Shown piece after piece: positions 52,915-64,000 of a stretch of 64,000 nt of DNA (positions are counted from its first letter, which is position 1; every line of letters begins with the position of its first letter). The stretch is from positions 52,260-116,259 of the forward strand of contig NW_003109576.1 of NCBI RefSeq assembly GCF_000003605.2. Direction: 5' to 3'. The DNA comes from Saccoglossus kowalevskii (Eukaryota > Hemichordata > Enteropneusta > Harrimaniidae). The notes below the pieces were generated by a model. That model was given only the letters and a program-made list of their open reading frames with translations. It ran no database searches and was not told where the DNA came from. The translations under genes were made by a program, and so were the position numbers.

Positions 52915-53167
52915 CTGCTTGGTAAGCTAAGAAGAAAAAAAAATAAACGCATCAGATCGCAATAATAGTGTTGTAACAACATTCTCAATCTGTGTAACAA
53001 GAGTCTTTGTGGAGGTCATTTTGGCAAAAAGTTCAGCTAGGATATCGTTGTAGGTATCCTACATTGGTTGATTGGTCCTCTGCTATTGTGAGAATATCAA
53101 CCATCTGAGTAATAATTTGTTACATATTTATGATATTTTGGCAATGTAATTTGTTATTCTTTAACAT

Positions 53168-55660
53168 TCACCAAACCTGACTAAACATTATGGGAACATT
53201 TTGTCCAGCAGGCCTAGGGAGTATTGGTTTTGCCAGATGTGCTGATGACCATGTCTTTGTCTGCCATAATGCACGTTTAACAGCTTCGCATGGGGGAAGA
53301 TTTGCTACAGATACACTACGTGTTGCTGCTAGACGAACACGGAGTCTGTTAAGAGATGACTGATTATCTCTACTATATTTGTTCTTTGGATCATAGGGGG
53401 AAACCACAAATCTTCTAGAAGCATTCACCACTGAGTCCTCATTGCCCTTACTAAGTGCCTGGAGATGAGTTAACTCTGTTTTGGAAAGTTTCAGCATTCT
53501 CTGTATCACTGTCTTTTTTTCAATACCACAGAATGAGGAAACTGTATCGCAGCCAGTTAAAGAATGAACTGCAGGCATTACTGAACAGGCGATTTTGTCT
53601 GCTATATTGTGAATTGTACTTACAGCCTGCACCTGTGGCATGTAGTGAATTAGAAAATACCATCACATCAGTGTCTAGCGATTGCACAACCAGTCTTCCA
53701 CTAAGGCTATTGGAACTGATCCTGCTATCAAAGTCCATTGCATGTAGAAGCATGCGAGTGTCAGATTCAATCTGGGTTGATAACAACTCACTTACTTCTT
53801 GAATACCATTGGCTGTAATACATTTTGTAGTGAGGGCACATGAATATCTGCTTGCAAGGAACAACTTGGTACTAGGGTTGCTGAGTATTATGGTATGTAT
53901 GCTACATTTTCCTCAAGATATACTGAAAGATAAGCTGTCAATTCTGCTTTGTTTGATGGAACACCCATAAAGTTGATAACTTGATATTTTTGGGTGCTTC
54001 CTGCACCCTGCTGGCGTGATTGTTTCTCACACTTTGGGGAATGTTTATCATCATATCGATCGATCGAATGCAAAATGAACCCCTTTTGACTTTTCAAAGT
54101 GACTTTTTCAACTGTTCAACTTTCAACTGTTGCAATAGAGTCATAACATCCAAAATATGGACACATCACTCTCATTTTCAGGAAGTTTTGACACAGACAC
54201 TTTGACACAGTCTTCCAGGGCATGAAGAAAGTCATTCGTCTACTGCCCTCTTCTTTGAAAAGAGTCGGTGGAACTGCTGTAACAAGATAACTGAGTACTG
54301 TAGCCAGATTCACTTCTGGACACACTTGTGCTAATGTCAGAGCTCTTTGGTAAATCAACTCAGGTGAAACTTCTATTCACTTGTTTTTTCCAGAAATATT
54401 TACCTTTGACGTTTTCTTTATGTCCTTGAATGTCTTCAAACCTGACTTGGTAATTGTGTCATAGAATGATTTGGGGTTTTCAAAATGTATTGTAAAGTCA
54501 CAAAGTTACTCAGCATGGTCGAGCTATTGCCCATTGCATTAAAAAGTGAATTGCTGATGTCTGGTGTCGCAACCAGACCACTGCCCATGTTTACAAGTAG
54601 TTGTGGATGTGAGTTGGCATCAAATGGGTCTGTCATGTTGTCTTCTATGTACTTCAACCTCATCTCTTTCCATCATTGCGGGCATTGCTTGCTCGTGGCT
54701 GCTAGACTTGGCCAGTCTTAACCCACTACGACGATGCATTGACTTAGCATTGATCTAATATATGTCGCATAGTTTTCTAACATAGAACTGCTGAACCTTT
54801 ATTGTCGCTGATGATGGTTGTTTCTACTCCCATGTCACTCCATATTCCCTTGAATTTACTAGAGGTTCGCTTTACTGAAAACTGACCCCCCAGCAAAAGC
54901 CTCAGTCACTATCTCTGGCAGAAATATCTTCATCTCAATTGCATACAAAGTTGCCCATCGAGAATAGTTTTGCCGGTCTGCTACAACAAATTATGGAAGC
55001 ATGTTTATTTGAGTGCACTGATGCAATAGCCAGTTGCCATCTCTTGTTGCAAAGTAAGATTTGTAAGATATTACTAATATCAACTAACTACTATAATTAC
55101 TAATATTAACTAACAGTTGAATGAGCGCCTCATATACCAATGTCAGCCCTCTTGTGGCCCGGTAAAATTGCTTTCCTGCCAACATTCTCTCTACCGTGTT
55201 TGGTGCATAGACTCCTGAGTCTGCCAAAATGTCCCTCACACCAGCATCACCCCAGATGTTTCCAATACACGCAATAAACGTTCACAGGTGCAATTGTGCA
55301 ATCTGTGCAATTGCATATCAAATGTGGCAATCCTGTCCATAGGCATCGGCAACAGGTTTACCCCTTTTCAGAGTAGTATAAATTGTAGCCATGTCTGATG
55401 GTGGAGCTTCAATTGATGATGCGTATGCTGCAACTATCACAACATTTATGTTAGCTGGAGTTGCTTTGGCATTCAAACATGTCCAGAATGGAATCACCTG
55501 GCTGTGTGCATAATGTATTACTTTTGGCACTGGTAAAAATCCAAGCAACAATACCCAAATATAATCCAAAAAATCATTGTCAAAAAGGCAATATTTACAA
55601 ATCCGAGAACACACAGGGGACACACAAACATGTGGCACACGCCATATATCTCTCAATCAC
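53168..55660 (-). pseudogene. Fossil of an unnamed multi-copy animal gene family, C-terminal part
   Basis: Minus-strand sequence that reads in several frames as one decayed protein gene. Recognisable blocks, in order from 55.66 to 53.17 kb: ATPANINVVIVAAY with EAPPSDMATIYTTL; DSGVYAPNTVERMLAGKQF; SGLVATPDISNSLFNA; ESDTRMLLHAM with LVVQSLDTDVMVFS; VHSLTGCDTVSSFCG; and ANLPPCEAVKRALW. I recognise these as an uncharacterised, often repetitive protein family of invertebrate genomes that often ends in a CXC (tesmin/TSO1-like) region; that is from memory. The acidic SLDTDV block followed by LTGCD and a GIEKKT turn recalls FEN/XPG-type PIN nucleases, which is inference. The copy is broken. Its N-terminal part lies at 57220-57901, beyond an inserted retroelement. 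Confidence 0.7.
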
Positions 55661-55676
55661 AATCATGAATTTTAGG

Positions 55677-57060
55677 TCATCCTCGTGCAAGACAATTGAC
55701 ATCCAGCGCTTCTATTACCATCTGTTTCATAGAAACATGATACTTGTCCACCAGCTGATGATACTTGCCATAGAACTTTTTAAATGACAAGGTTAGTCTT
55801 TCTTTTATAAACCCTTGACTTAATAGTTTAAAACAGAGAAGACGATTTCGTTGTAAAAATTTAGAATACATACTACATGCTCTGCCATAAAGGATAAGCT
55901 GAGATATGTAAACGCCATAAGCAGGGGAAACAGGTATATTGCTGTTAAGGTTTGGAAAATTGATGATAGTGAAATTGAAATTATCTCTTTTGTCATAAAG
56001 TCTAGTAGAAAAATGACCATTGTTGTCAAATTTGAGGTAAATGTCAAGGTATGAGGCCGAGAAAGCTGATTCTGTAGTTTCTTTAATGTCTAGTTCTGTG
56101 GGATATATCAATGGGAGTGAATCACAAAAGTTAGGATTGTTGATGGAAAGGACATCATCAATATATCTAAATGTAAAATATCTATCAATCGTGATTTCAA
56201 TTTACCATGTGGTATTGTACTATATAACGTGGAAAAGTCGAATGTTTTAATAGACTTTATTTCAGATAAAGATTTAGATCCAAAAGTTCTTTAGAATTGT
56301 GCAATATCCACATGTGATTAACGCCACTCCTGGAGAAGACAGTGTCACAGAACTTTTGAATTCCTTCTTTAATGGCAGACAGTATTGTAGTTAATGTTTA
56401 AGACAATTCTTTAGTTGAACAATTAGAATTGTGTAGTTTTGGCATTCAATACAAGCCGGGCAAGTCATCATTCTCAACTCTGGCTGGTATTTTAAGAGAA
56501 ACCATGAAAGACTTGTGATTCGCCTGGATTTCTTCCTCAGTAAAAGTGGTTTGTCTATAAGTAGGATTACCAGATGTATGGGTTAACCCTAGTTCCTGAA
56601 TAAGCCTTGTGTAGTAATACGACTTATGTTTTACATATAAAAACAATGTTGTTGGAAGCTTTATCTGCAGGAACAACAACATACCTGTAATGAAGAGAAG
56701 ACAAACATTTCAGAGCAATATGATCTTTAAATACTGACTTAGGTTTTCTATTCACACAAGATTTTAATTTGTGAATGCGTTTCAGTATCAAAGATCTAAT
56801 TGACTTAACCATCCAGAAAGACTGTCAAGCTCAACTTTCTCTCTTTTTGTTCACTTCCTGACATATTCTTTAACAGAGTCCATGATGATCTTAAAATTAT
56901 GGCTCCAGTTGATGGGTTGGGCTTCTCTAAACTTTGGTCCATATGAAACTACCTTGCGGAGGTTTTTATGTTCAATAATGTTTAGATCGACTGTCACATG
57001 ATCAGCAGGACCATATTTGAATTTAGAAAGAGAGCAAAACTATTTCTGGATAATTGGCGT
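55677..57060 (-). mobile_element. Penelope-like retroelement, decayed
   Basis: Minus-strand reverse-transcriptase remnant inserted in the fossil gene. From high to low coordinate: FKYGPADHV with SYGPKFREAQPINW (N-terminal region), HYRYVVVPADKASNNIVF, a fingers-type block near 56460 (DDLPGLY), a palm YIDD block near 56170, then ETTESAFSASYLDIYL, TRLYDKRDNFNF and IPVSPAYGVYISQLI. The last blocks, including the SPAYGVYISQL-RACS thumb-like arrangement, resemble Penelope-like elements rather than LINE or LTR RTs (family assignment from memory). The region between the fingers and the YIDD motif is internally deleted and the frame is disrupted, so it is not active. No GIY-YIG endonuclease is seen. 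Ends are approximate; the right edge lies between 57010 and 57220. Confidence 0.65.
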
Positions 57061-57219
57061 AGTAATACCCATAAAAATACCTTTAACACAATAAAATGGC
57101 CCAAATATTTTCAGCTGTTCGGTGACCACTTCCAGTGCATTTGCAATTCGTTTAGGTTTTGCACGCTGTTTTGTCATTTTTCAAATGAAAAAATCTGTGA
57201 AAATGAACCATCAATACAT

Positions 57220-57901
57220 TCAAGTGTTTTGTAAGTAGAGCGTGACAGTTTTGAAATCGGTGGCCATTGAGTGATATGTATTTTTGCTGTCAATAGCTTC
57301 AACATCAATGTTATCATCAGCTTCTTGGAACAATGATTGCTGGTACACAGATCCCATGTGCGAGATCTGTCTTCTCAGCCGCTGTAAGGAATGCATTGAG
57401 TTCATCATAGCTTGCACACATCCCATATGCGTTGAGAGTCTGGATAAGGTTTCTGCTGCCGTATTTGTGTTGTAGTTGTAACATAAGGCCAATGTAAAAT
57501 GATGGAATAAATTGCATTTTACCACGCCTACTACAGTAGATACTACAGTCTGCAATTGACAGATATTTCCGTCTTATATCATTTCTTGATATGCAGTTCG
57601 GATTCACTGAATGAAATGCTTCTTTGTCAAACAACCATTGAAGGACATTTTGAAGAGATTCAGGGACAAAAACTTCTGATGCATTCAGGTCAAGGTCTTG
57701 AGCATTTGAGTATTCATTTGTTGTTTCTAACTTCTCAATATCCTTCCGAATAATCCCAACAGCATTGTGGAGAATCTGATCTTCTGACCTTCCATCTTCA
57801 TTGTCCTCATCCTTAAGTATCACTGGTTCGATATTGGATTCCAACAATGACTGTATTTTTACAATGACTCGTATATTACAAAATACTAATCTACACTCCA
57901 T
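57220..57901 (-). pseudogene. Fossil of the same unnamed gene family, N-terminal part
   Basis: An open stretch of ~190 codons followed by an overlapping second frame. Blocks seen: AVGIIRKDIEKL, FVPESLQNVL, FIPSFYIGLMLQLQHKYGS, NAYGMCASYDELNAFL, then NIDVEAIDSKNTYHSMA. These are the N-terminal signature blocks of the family whose C-terminal part lies at 53168-55660, in the same strand and order. One gene copy was therefore split by the Penelope-like insertion. Broken; no evidence of expression. Confidence 0.7.
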
Positions 57902-59969
57902 AACTCAAAATGTCATAGCGTTTGGTGACAATGATTTCATCTATATGGATTTATACATATATATCAAAACGTTGTGGAAGATATTCATGTCAGTAATAAT
58001 TACATATTTTATAACATGCACAGTGTGATAATAAATATCTGTGACGTAGGATACTGCATTAAATATTAAACTAAAGCCAAAAAGACAAACACTTCCTAGA
58101 AACAGCTATCGAATCGTTCAAAAATATTCCCAAAATTCAATTTAATATGACTCATTAAACGTATGCGATTATCGCGCGCACTAGTTTGGAACGTAGACGC
58201 AGACGCGTCAATATAATTTACATATGAATAGCACACATTAACCTACTCTTCGTTAAACAACAGTTCGCTAATTAAAACATAATTTTTTGCATCTTATTAC
58301 TATTTTCTTTGTATTCAGGTGATAAATAGATGATCGCATGCGGCTCAGAGTAATACACACACTGACTGTAATCACTCACTCGTGTGACAAACAGACAATA
58401 TTGTGAGAAATTCACCATAAGTATATGTTTGATATAAAGCATCCATGAATGCTACTTAGTACTTGCATATTATTTTTACTTTTGACTAAATTGTGCAGGA
58501 CAGTGATACTTTCCAGTTATCGGATCATTTGCTGACGTCACTGACTATGGTCAAGTTTTTTACAGTCTTGTGTTTGTAATAAACAAAAAAGATTTTGGTG
58601 TCAAAAAATTAAAATTAATTGATAATGTACAGCGTAACCTGAAAACTAGGATAATTAGAATGGCGGCCACTTTGATAATGTTGCCATGGAGGGACTTTTG
58701 GTAATTTTTGTTTTTTGAGGTAGTCTGTACCCATATCAAATCAATCAAAATTAGCTGGTAGTACTCCACTTGCCATCCCACCTCTAAATGCTGGTCTAAT
58801 CTGCAGGCCTGTAGTCAGTGTATATATGTATGTTTTCCATATTCCAGCGACAGGTTATGACATTATAAACCTATAAAACATGGTGATATCCGATATTCCC
58901 ATACAACTAAGTTGTTAAGGAGAAAGTCACCATTTCAAACTATGATTGAAAAACGTGTTTGGCCATTTTTCCTCTGGTATGATGTACATATATAATTTAT
59001 GATATCATTGTTGTCCCAACCGAATACATGCCCCGACTATAATCGACTATATAGTTATTCTCTATGAATGTGTGTGGTCATAAATTGAACGTTATCTGAC
59101 TCTCTACTCTGCTCGTTTCAACACTTACCTGAAATGGATGTTGCTCGCTAGTCAATAATACATCCTCTTAAACAAATGTAGTTTTCTGAAAATAAAAATC
59201 AGGAGGCGGAACGTGTGCATAATTCCAAGCCGGTGCTAGGACGCTACCACTATGAAAAGGGGGAAAAACAGTGGTGACTATGTTCACGAGTCAACACAAT
59301 AGATATATTGCAATTATTTGGAACACCTACAGATAGTAAAATTCAATACAATCAGGGATCTCTCCGCGCTATATAAGTCAGGCAGTAACTGTATAATATC
59401 ATCACGTCATAGATTCGCCCCGATAACCAAAATAATCAATAGAGTCGTTTCATATTAAAATTTTCAAAACAAAAACATGCTTTTATTTGCGCCATGCATT
59501 ATAAAAACGCGTCATCACACAAATAAAAATGCATTTATGTGCCGTGACCTCGTGCATATATAATTAATTATTGGATAATTTCGTATAAGCGTTTGCCTGT
59601 TATTTTAGAATAAAGCACATACATATGATGTGTATTGCAGCAGCTGTCCTTCTGTAAGAAGCTAACTGAAAATCAATGCACGTTTCAAACTGTGACCAGT
59701 GTTTGTTTCTTTTTTTATTTTACATTCATCAATTGTTATGATATGGCCACCTAGACGCAATTAAAAACAAAATATTTAACAGACTAATGTATGTGTTCGT
59801 GTTCTTCCCTTTACTTTACGCTCTAATACTGTTATTTATCTCATTCAATATGTACAAGAGAAACTGAAAGATCAAGATTGTTTAAACGATAAACAAACAG
59901 CGTAATTTGTAGTTGGTCTGATATGCTTCCCAGTGCAAATAGTTTAGTCATTCTAGCAAAAATGGGGGG
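57902..59969. other. Gene-free stretch
   Basis: AT-rich, no recognised exon; a poly-G run lies just inside the right end (~59965-59976). Confidence 0.5.
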
Positions 59970-61410
59970 GGGGGGGCAACTCGTCACAAATTACAACAGA
60001 AATAATTTCTTCACAGTGCCTTTCGGAAAGGTATCTAGATTGACATACTAAATGTCTAGGAAAATCTAGGCTTCCGAAATATACTTAATTTGCATATATT
60101 CAAAATGTCCGTTTTGCACATTTTTACAACATGGAAATATAACTATTTGAACATATCTTTAATTCTAGATGAGGTATTTAAAAAAATTATGATGCTATGG
60201 TACTATTTTGAGTTGGAGAAGGTATGAGAGTGCCAAATGTGTTGATTGAGTAGATTAAAATTAGCATAAATTAGCATGAAGATATATTTTCCATTGGGCT
60301 TGTTCGTCAAATAGATGTGCTCCCCAACATGTGAGGGAGGCATCCGTTTCCAGGGTCATAGGTTGCCTGAGGTTGGCAATTTCTGACCACCAGGTCAAGG
60401 CATCCCTCGCTTGGCCGAGAGTGTTTCTCACCTCTCCAGTTCCCGTATGAAAGCCCGGTGTTGCAACAAAAGTGCGCTGTAATGGGCGGCTGCGTAGCGC
60501 GGCCTGTGGGAACTACCCTGCGAACTGCTGACATCATTACGATGATCCACATTAGTCCTCATAGGGACACAGAGGAAACGCTGACTGAGCGTTTGGCTAG
60601 GTCGCTTAGGCAACGGGCCTGTGGTGACCAAACCAAGCTCACCTCTGTGTCAAACTCCCTGGCCAGGAACACCAACTGATGTGTTGGCTGACGGTGGGAC
60701 TTGCTTGATTTACTAGGAAGCACAACTGGTCTAGAAAATCTGGGGTTAGTTTGTTTGACTAACCACCCCATGTTGGGTTGTGTAGCAACTAGCCATCTAG
60801 GTACACGTTGATGTGTACCGAGGTGATGTGTACCGGCGCAGCAGTAGCACCACCTGTTTCCACACTCTGGTGAATATGTATGTTCAGCACTCGGCGGGAT
60901 CCAAAACAATACCGAATGCAGGATTCTGGATTCCGAAGTGACAGTCCTACCTAGAGTGACTGTTTCAGAATCGGGGGGGGGATGAACATCAGGTCACTAG
61001 AATGGATGTTCCCCCCTCACCCCACGGTGTGGCTCACGGAGTCATTACGAGGAACAGACCGCCCGAGGCTGCACACTTAAATGATACTATTTTGACGGCC
61101 ATATTGGATTTATGCAACCATTTGCATTTGTTATTCAGTCAAATTTTTCACAATCACATACATTCACACACACCAAACCAACTTGAATATCTAAAAAATG
61201 TCATCTAGAATTCAAGATATGTCCTAATAGTTATATTTTCCATGTCTTAAAGATACACCAAACGGCTATTTTGAATATATGCAAATTAGGTAATTTCGGA
61301 AACCTAGATTTTCCTAGACTTTTAGTATGTCAATATAGGCACCTTCCCGGAATGTATTGTGAAGAAATTATTTCTGTTGCCATTTGTGATGGGTCAAACT
61401 ATAAATTGAC
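59970..61410. mobile_element. Element with long (~200-270 bp) inverted terminal repeats
   Basis: The left arm (~59977-60270) and right arm (~61105-61405) are inverted copies. Outer parts are clearly related: CAGAAATAATTTCTTCACA, TGACATACTAAA, GTCTAGGAAAATCTAGG, AATTTGCATATATTCAAAAT and ATTCTAGATGA all recur on the opposite strand. Inward the arms diverge. The ~800-bp centre is distinctly GC-richer and holds a decayed retroelement fragment. Exact outer ends and target duplication are not clear; weak pairing may extend to ~59905 and ~61430. Confidence 0.85.
60300..60910 (-). mobile_element. Decayed RT/RNase H fragment (DIRS-like or Ty3-like)
   Basis: Minus-strand peptides in more than one frame resemble the end of a reverse transcriptase and the start of RNase H: a VFLAREFDTEVSLVW block, a DALTWWSEIANL block and LETDASLTCWGAHL, the TDAS-x-WGA RNase H motif. 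Such blocks occur in DIRS-like and some Ty3-like retroelements. DIRS elements themselves carry inverted terminal repeats, so the surrounding arms may belong to it. Fossil: clearly broken, several breaks, only a fragment of pol. Confidence 0.5.
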
Positions 61411-63682
61411 TGGACTACAAAGTCAGATTTGATGTATAACTGCTTATACCAAAATTATATTTTTCACTAATAAGGCATCTGTCTTTACATTTGTTTGTAT
61501 TTATCATAGGTATTTGTTTCTGTTGAGGCTAACAACAATATCGAAAATAAATCTGCAAGAAATGGCATTGCAATAGCAGTACTAATCATTGTAACATACA
61601 TTATTACGAAATATTTCAATGATATATAATTCAAAAAAATAATATTTTGCAGGTTATTCATCCAGAGGGCCCGAATGTAAAGGAAAACAATCATGTCTCA
61701 AGGTTAACAGAACATGATGACTAACTGTGGATGATGCTGTACAGCAATACGAAGCAGCAGGAAGATAATGTATCAATAGATTTCTACACAATAGACATGT
61801 CTTAAATTGTTGCATTAACATCTTAATACAAATTTAATCTAGGAAATGACATTATATACATCAACGTTCACTGTCATTTTACTTTTGTTTGTCAGTCATT
61901 TCTTTTTGGGGATGGAAATAAAGACATGACTAAATGATCACCAAATACAGCTAAAGTGGCATTAACTCAATCAATGTGTCTTTACAAAATAAAAAAAAAT
62001 ATTGGGTTAGAAAATTGCAAGAACTAAACATATGGCCAGCTTTCATTTACTTTAATATGACTTAGACAATAATTTTATGATTGACAATTATCTATAGGGA
62101 CACTTTAGGACCATGGTGATTAACGAATATTTTTAAACAATATTGTCTAATCTACATTGCCCTTTAATAGTCAAAAATAAACTATTTGAACTTATTTTTA
62201 ATAGAAAAATAAATTATATATCAGTTTCATTTATTATCTATGACCACATAACTCGCAATCCCATTATTTCAAAAAAGAAGCAATATTCCCCCTAACTGAA
62301 ATTGTCTTTCTGATAATTCTTCAAGTGGAGTGCCAGAGGTGTTTCTATATACAATGGATACGTACAATGACAAATTTTATTGACTTTTATTGAAGCATGT
62401 TCAACATAATGCACTGATAAATTAATTATCACAACACATTTAACAACAATTTAGAAATAAAAGAAAACGCTCTAATTATTTATTTATTGAAATATGTTCT
62501 ATTTTGATCATAGTCTTTGGTTTGCATTTGAGCAGACGTGCTTCTAAAGGGGATTTTGAAAGCATAACTGCAAGCAGGATCATCTCAGTAAGTGGAAGTG
62601 TGTGTTGATCCATAATTTTAAATGTAATCAAGCTTGAATCATCTTTGTTTACATAATGTTGTAGTGGTTCTATGAGACTTGTGATGTTGCAAGGAAAGGA
62701 ACTGAATATGTCAATGGTATTTGCTATTGTTTGAAGTGACACTGAACGTTTAGTTAGTGTTTTTACCTTTATACTCCACGGTACAATCACAGACTGTTCT
62801 TATCTTGCTGCTTTATTAGAAACGTCCTACCTTCAACCGACACTTTCGTCTTCTTTTCATTAAAGTAGAGTTCAAACATACACGTGAACTGGGCTAAACT
62901 AACAAGTCTACAGGTATATTTATTTTGTTATTATCTGGTTGATTCGCTTTTCCAAAAACACCCCAACGTAATATTGTTTTGATGACAGATAGGTCGTTGT
63001 CATTACCATGTAAGAAATGGAACCATAATACTGAAGCTGTAACTGAACTGTGGTAGTTGTAAAGTGAATCACAGGCAACAGAATGGTTACAAGCTGGCAC
63101 ATTTGAATTTGATATTTAAAACTAATATTATTCAATGTATTATCATGTTTGAAAGAAGTCCATGCATACGTGGCCAAGATCTGATTCTGGAATGGCAAAA
63201 AATGCTAGATTTTAATGAATATTCAACTCTGAAATGGTCGCCATTCTTGAATTATGAAATTAACGCACTGTGTTACATTATGTATGCTCTTTTAAATTTG
63301 AACACTATTAATTCAGCACAGGTATTAATGGTAATATAAACAAACAACAAAATATTCACCAATTATATATACAACTAATTTATCATTTTGTTTACTCTCA
63401 TAGTTTCTTATAGAATATGATATGAATTTAAAAAAAAATTAAAACACAGTACAACAATGAATCCAAACAGAATTTGGCGGGAAAAACATCACACAGTATT
63501 TGACTGAGGTTTAAAAATAAATAAATGTTGGGAAATATATATATCAATACTTGTATACAGATGTATCATATAACAAGATATACAACACGTGTTTGCATCG
63601 TAACACAATGAAGGATACAATCAATATTTATGTGATAACATATGAACATCTAAGCTATCATGCGAAAATGTTGTTTTTGTTG
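61411..63682. other. Mostly gene-free stretch
   Basis: Contains only unrecognised frames, including the one at 62476-62790 and ~60-90 codon frames around 62.9-63.34 kb on both strands. Confidence 0.45.
62476..62790 (-). CDS. Unrecognised open frame
   Basis: About 100 codons on the minus strand with a protein-like composition (for example DSSLITFKIMDQHTLPLTEMILLAV). Unrecognised. It could be an exon or the remnant of a multi-copy gene; no splice sites were established. Confidence 0.18.
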   Translation of the reverse strand: MIVPWSIKVKTLTKRSVSLQTIANTIDIFSSFPCNITSLIEPLQHYVNKDDSSLITFKIMDQHTLPLTEMILLAVMLSKSPLEARLLKCKPKTMIKIEHISINK

Positions 63683-63883
63683 TTCACGCATTTATGACGA
63701 AATATTTCTGTTCATTGTGATACCAGTTTATACTGCAGTTCATGTCAATCTGCGCATGCGTGGACTACAGGACTGCGGTTTTATGGCTGCATGAGGACGC
63801 TCTACACATCCGCAAATTGACGTAACTTGAATTCTGGTATCACAACGAACAGAAATGTTCATATTTCGTCATAAATGCGTGAA
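63683..63883. mobile_element. 201-bp near-complete foldback MITE
   Basis: The left half from TTCACGCATTTATGACGAAA pairs with the right half ending TTTCGTCATAAATGCGTGAA. Pairing continues through the GTGATACCAG / CTGGTATCAC blocks and beyond, so almost the whole unit is one hairpin. No clear target duplication. No coding capacity. Confidence 0.85.
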
Positions 63884-64000
63884 ATTTGGGAAAATGTATG
63901 ATATATGTGATCGGTTGACATTCTCCAATAGCCCAGTGTCGTAGATGCACTCAAAACTGGTTTGGACAAGATATTGTTGAGATGTGGTTAGAAAGCATTT

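Noticed and set aside
60458-60679. Plus-strand frame in the centre of the inverted-repeat element
   Set aside because: Opposite strand to the RT/RNase H-like blocks and without any family resemblance.

Overview
This is AT-rich animal nuclear DNA with small exons, long introns, GT-AG splice sites, many short transposons and two assembly gaps (50 N at 30110-30159, 942 N at 51098-52039). Two host genes are recognisable. One is a Bsx (brain-specific homeobox) orthologue. The other is an NXPE-family gene (neurexophilin-like domain plus PC-esterase domain). NXPE genes are expanded in invertebrate deuterostomes, and the retroelement types here are familiar from lancelets and hemichordates. I therefore lean to a lancelet or acorn worm, but the sequence alone does not settle it.

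Layout. 1-28 kb: no recognisable gene. It holds two copies of a ~520-bp dispersed repeat with an LTR-like internal layout (1-393, 6273-6790), several MITEs with TA target duplications (3307, 3923, 5147, 5636, 11511), a degenerate minisatellite field (~11.04-12.33 kb) and a 40-bp x 3 minisatellite (14876-14995). 28.09-32.51 kb (+): Bsx in three coding exons, 233 codons, with an intron between homeodomain residues 44 and 45. 32.5-47.4 kb: gene-free, with two more copies of the ~520-bp repeat in the opposite orientation (36069, 40467), each followed at about the same distance by a related ~360-bp block, plus a composite MITE (43168-43442) and dispersed repeats. 47.42-52.91 kb (-): the NXPE gene, for which I derive a five-exon, phase-consistent model of 625 residues including a 50-nt exon. 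53.2-57.9 kb (-): the fossil of an unnamed multi-copy animal gene family, split by a decayed Penelope-like retroelement. 59.97-61.41 kb: an element with long inverted terminal repeats around a decayed retroelement pol fragment. 63683-63883: a near-complete foldback MITE.

The two host genes do not share a pathway that I can see. Bsx is a homeodomain transcription factor; NXPE proteins are secretory-pathway or membrane glycoproteins. In human both families map to distal 11q (from memory), so their closeness here may be a trace of old linkage. The rest is mobile-element sediment: nested insertions give relative ages (fossil gene older than the Penelope-like element; minisatellite older than the MITE inside it).
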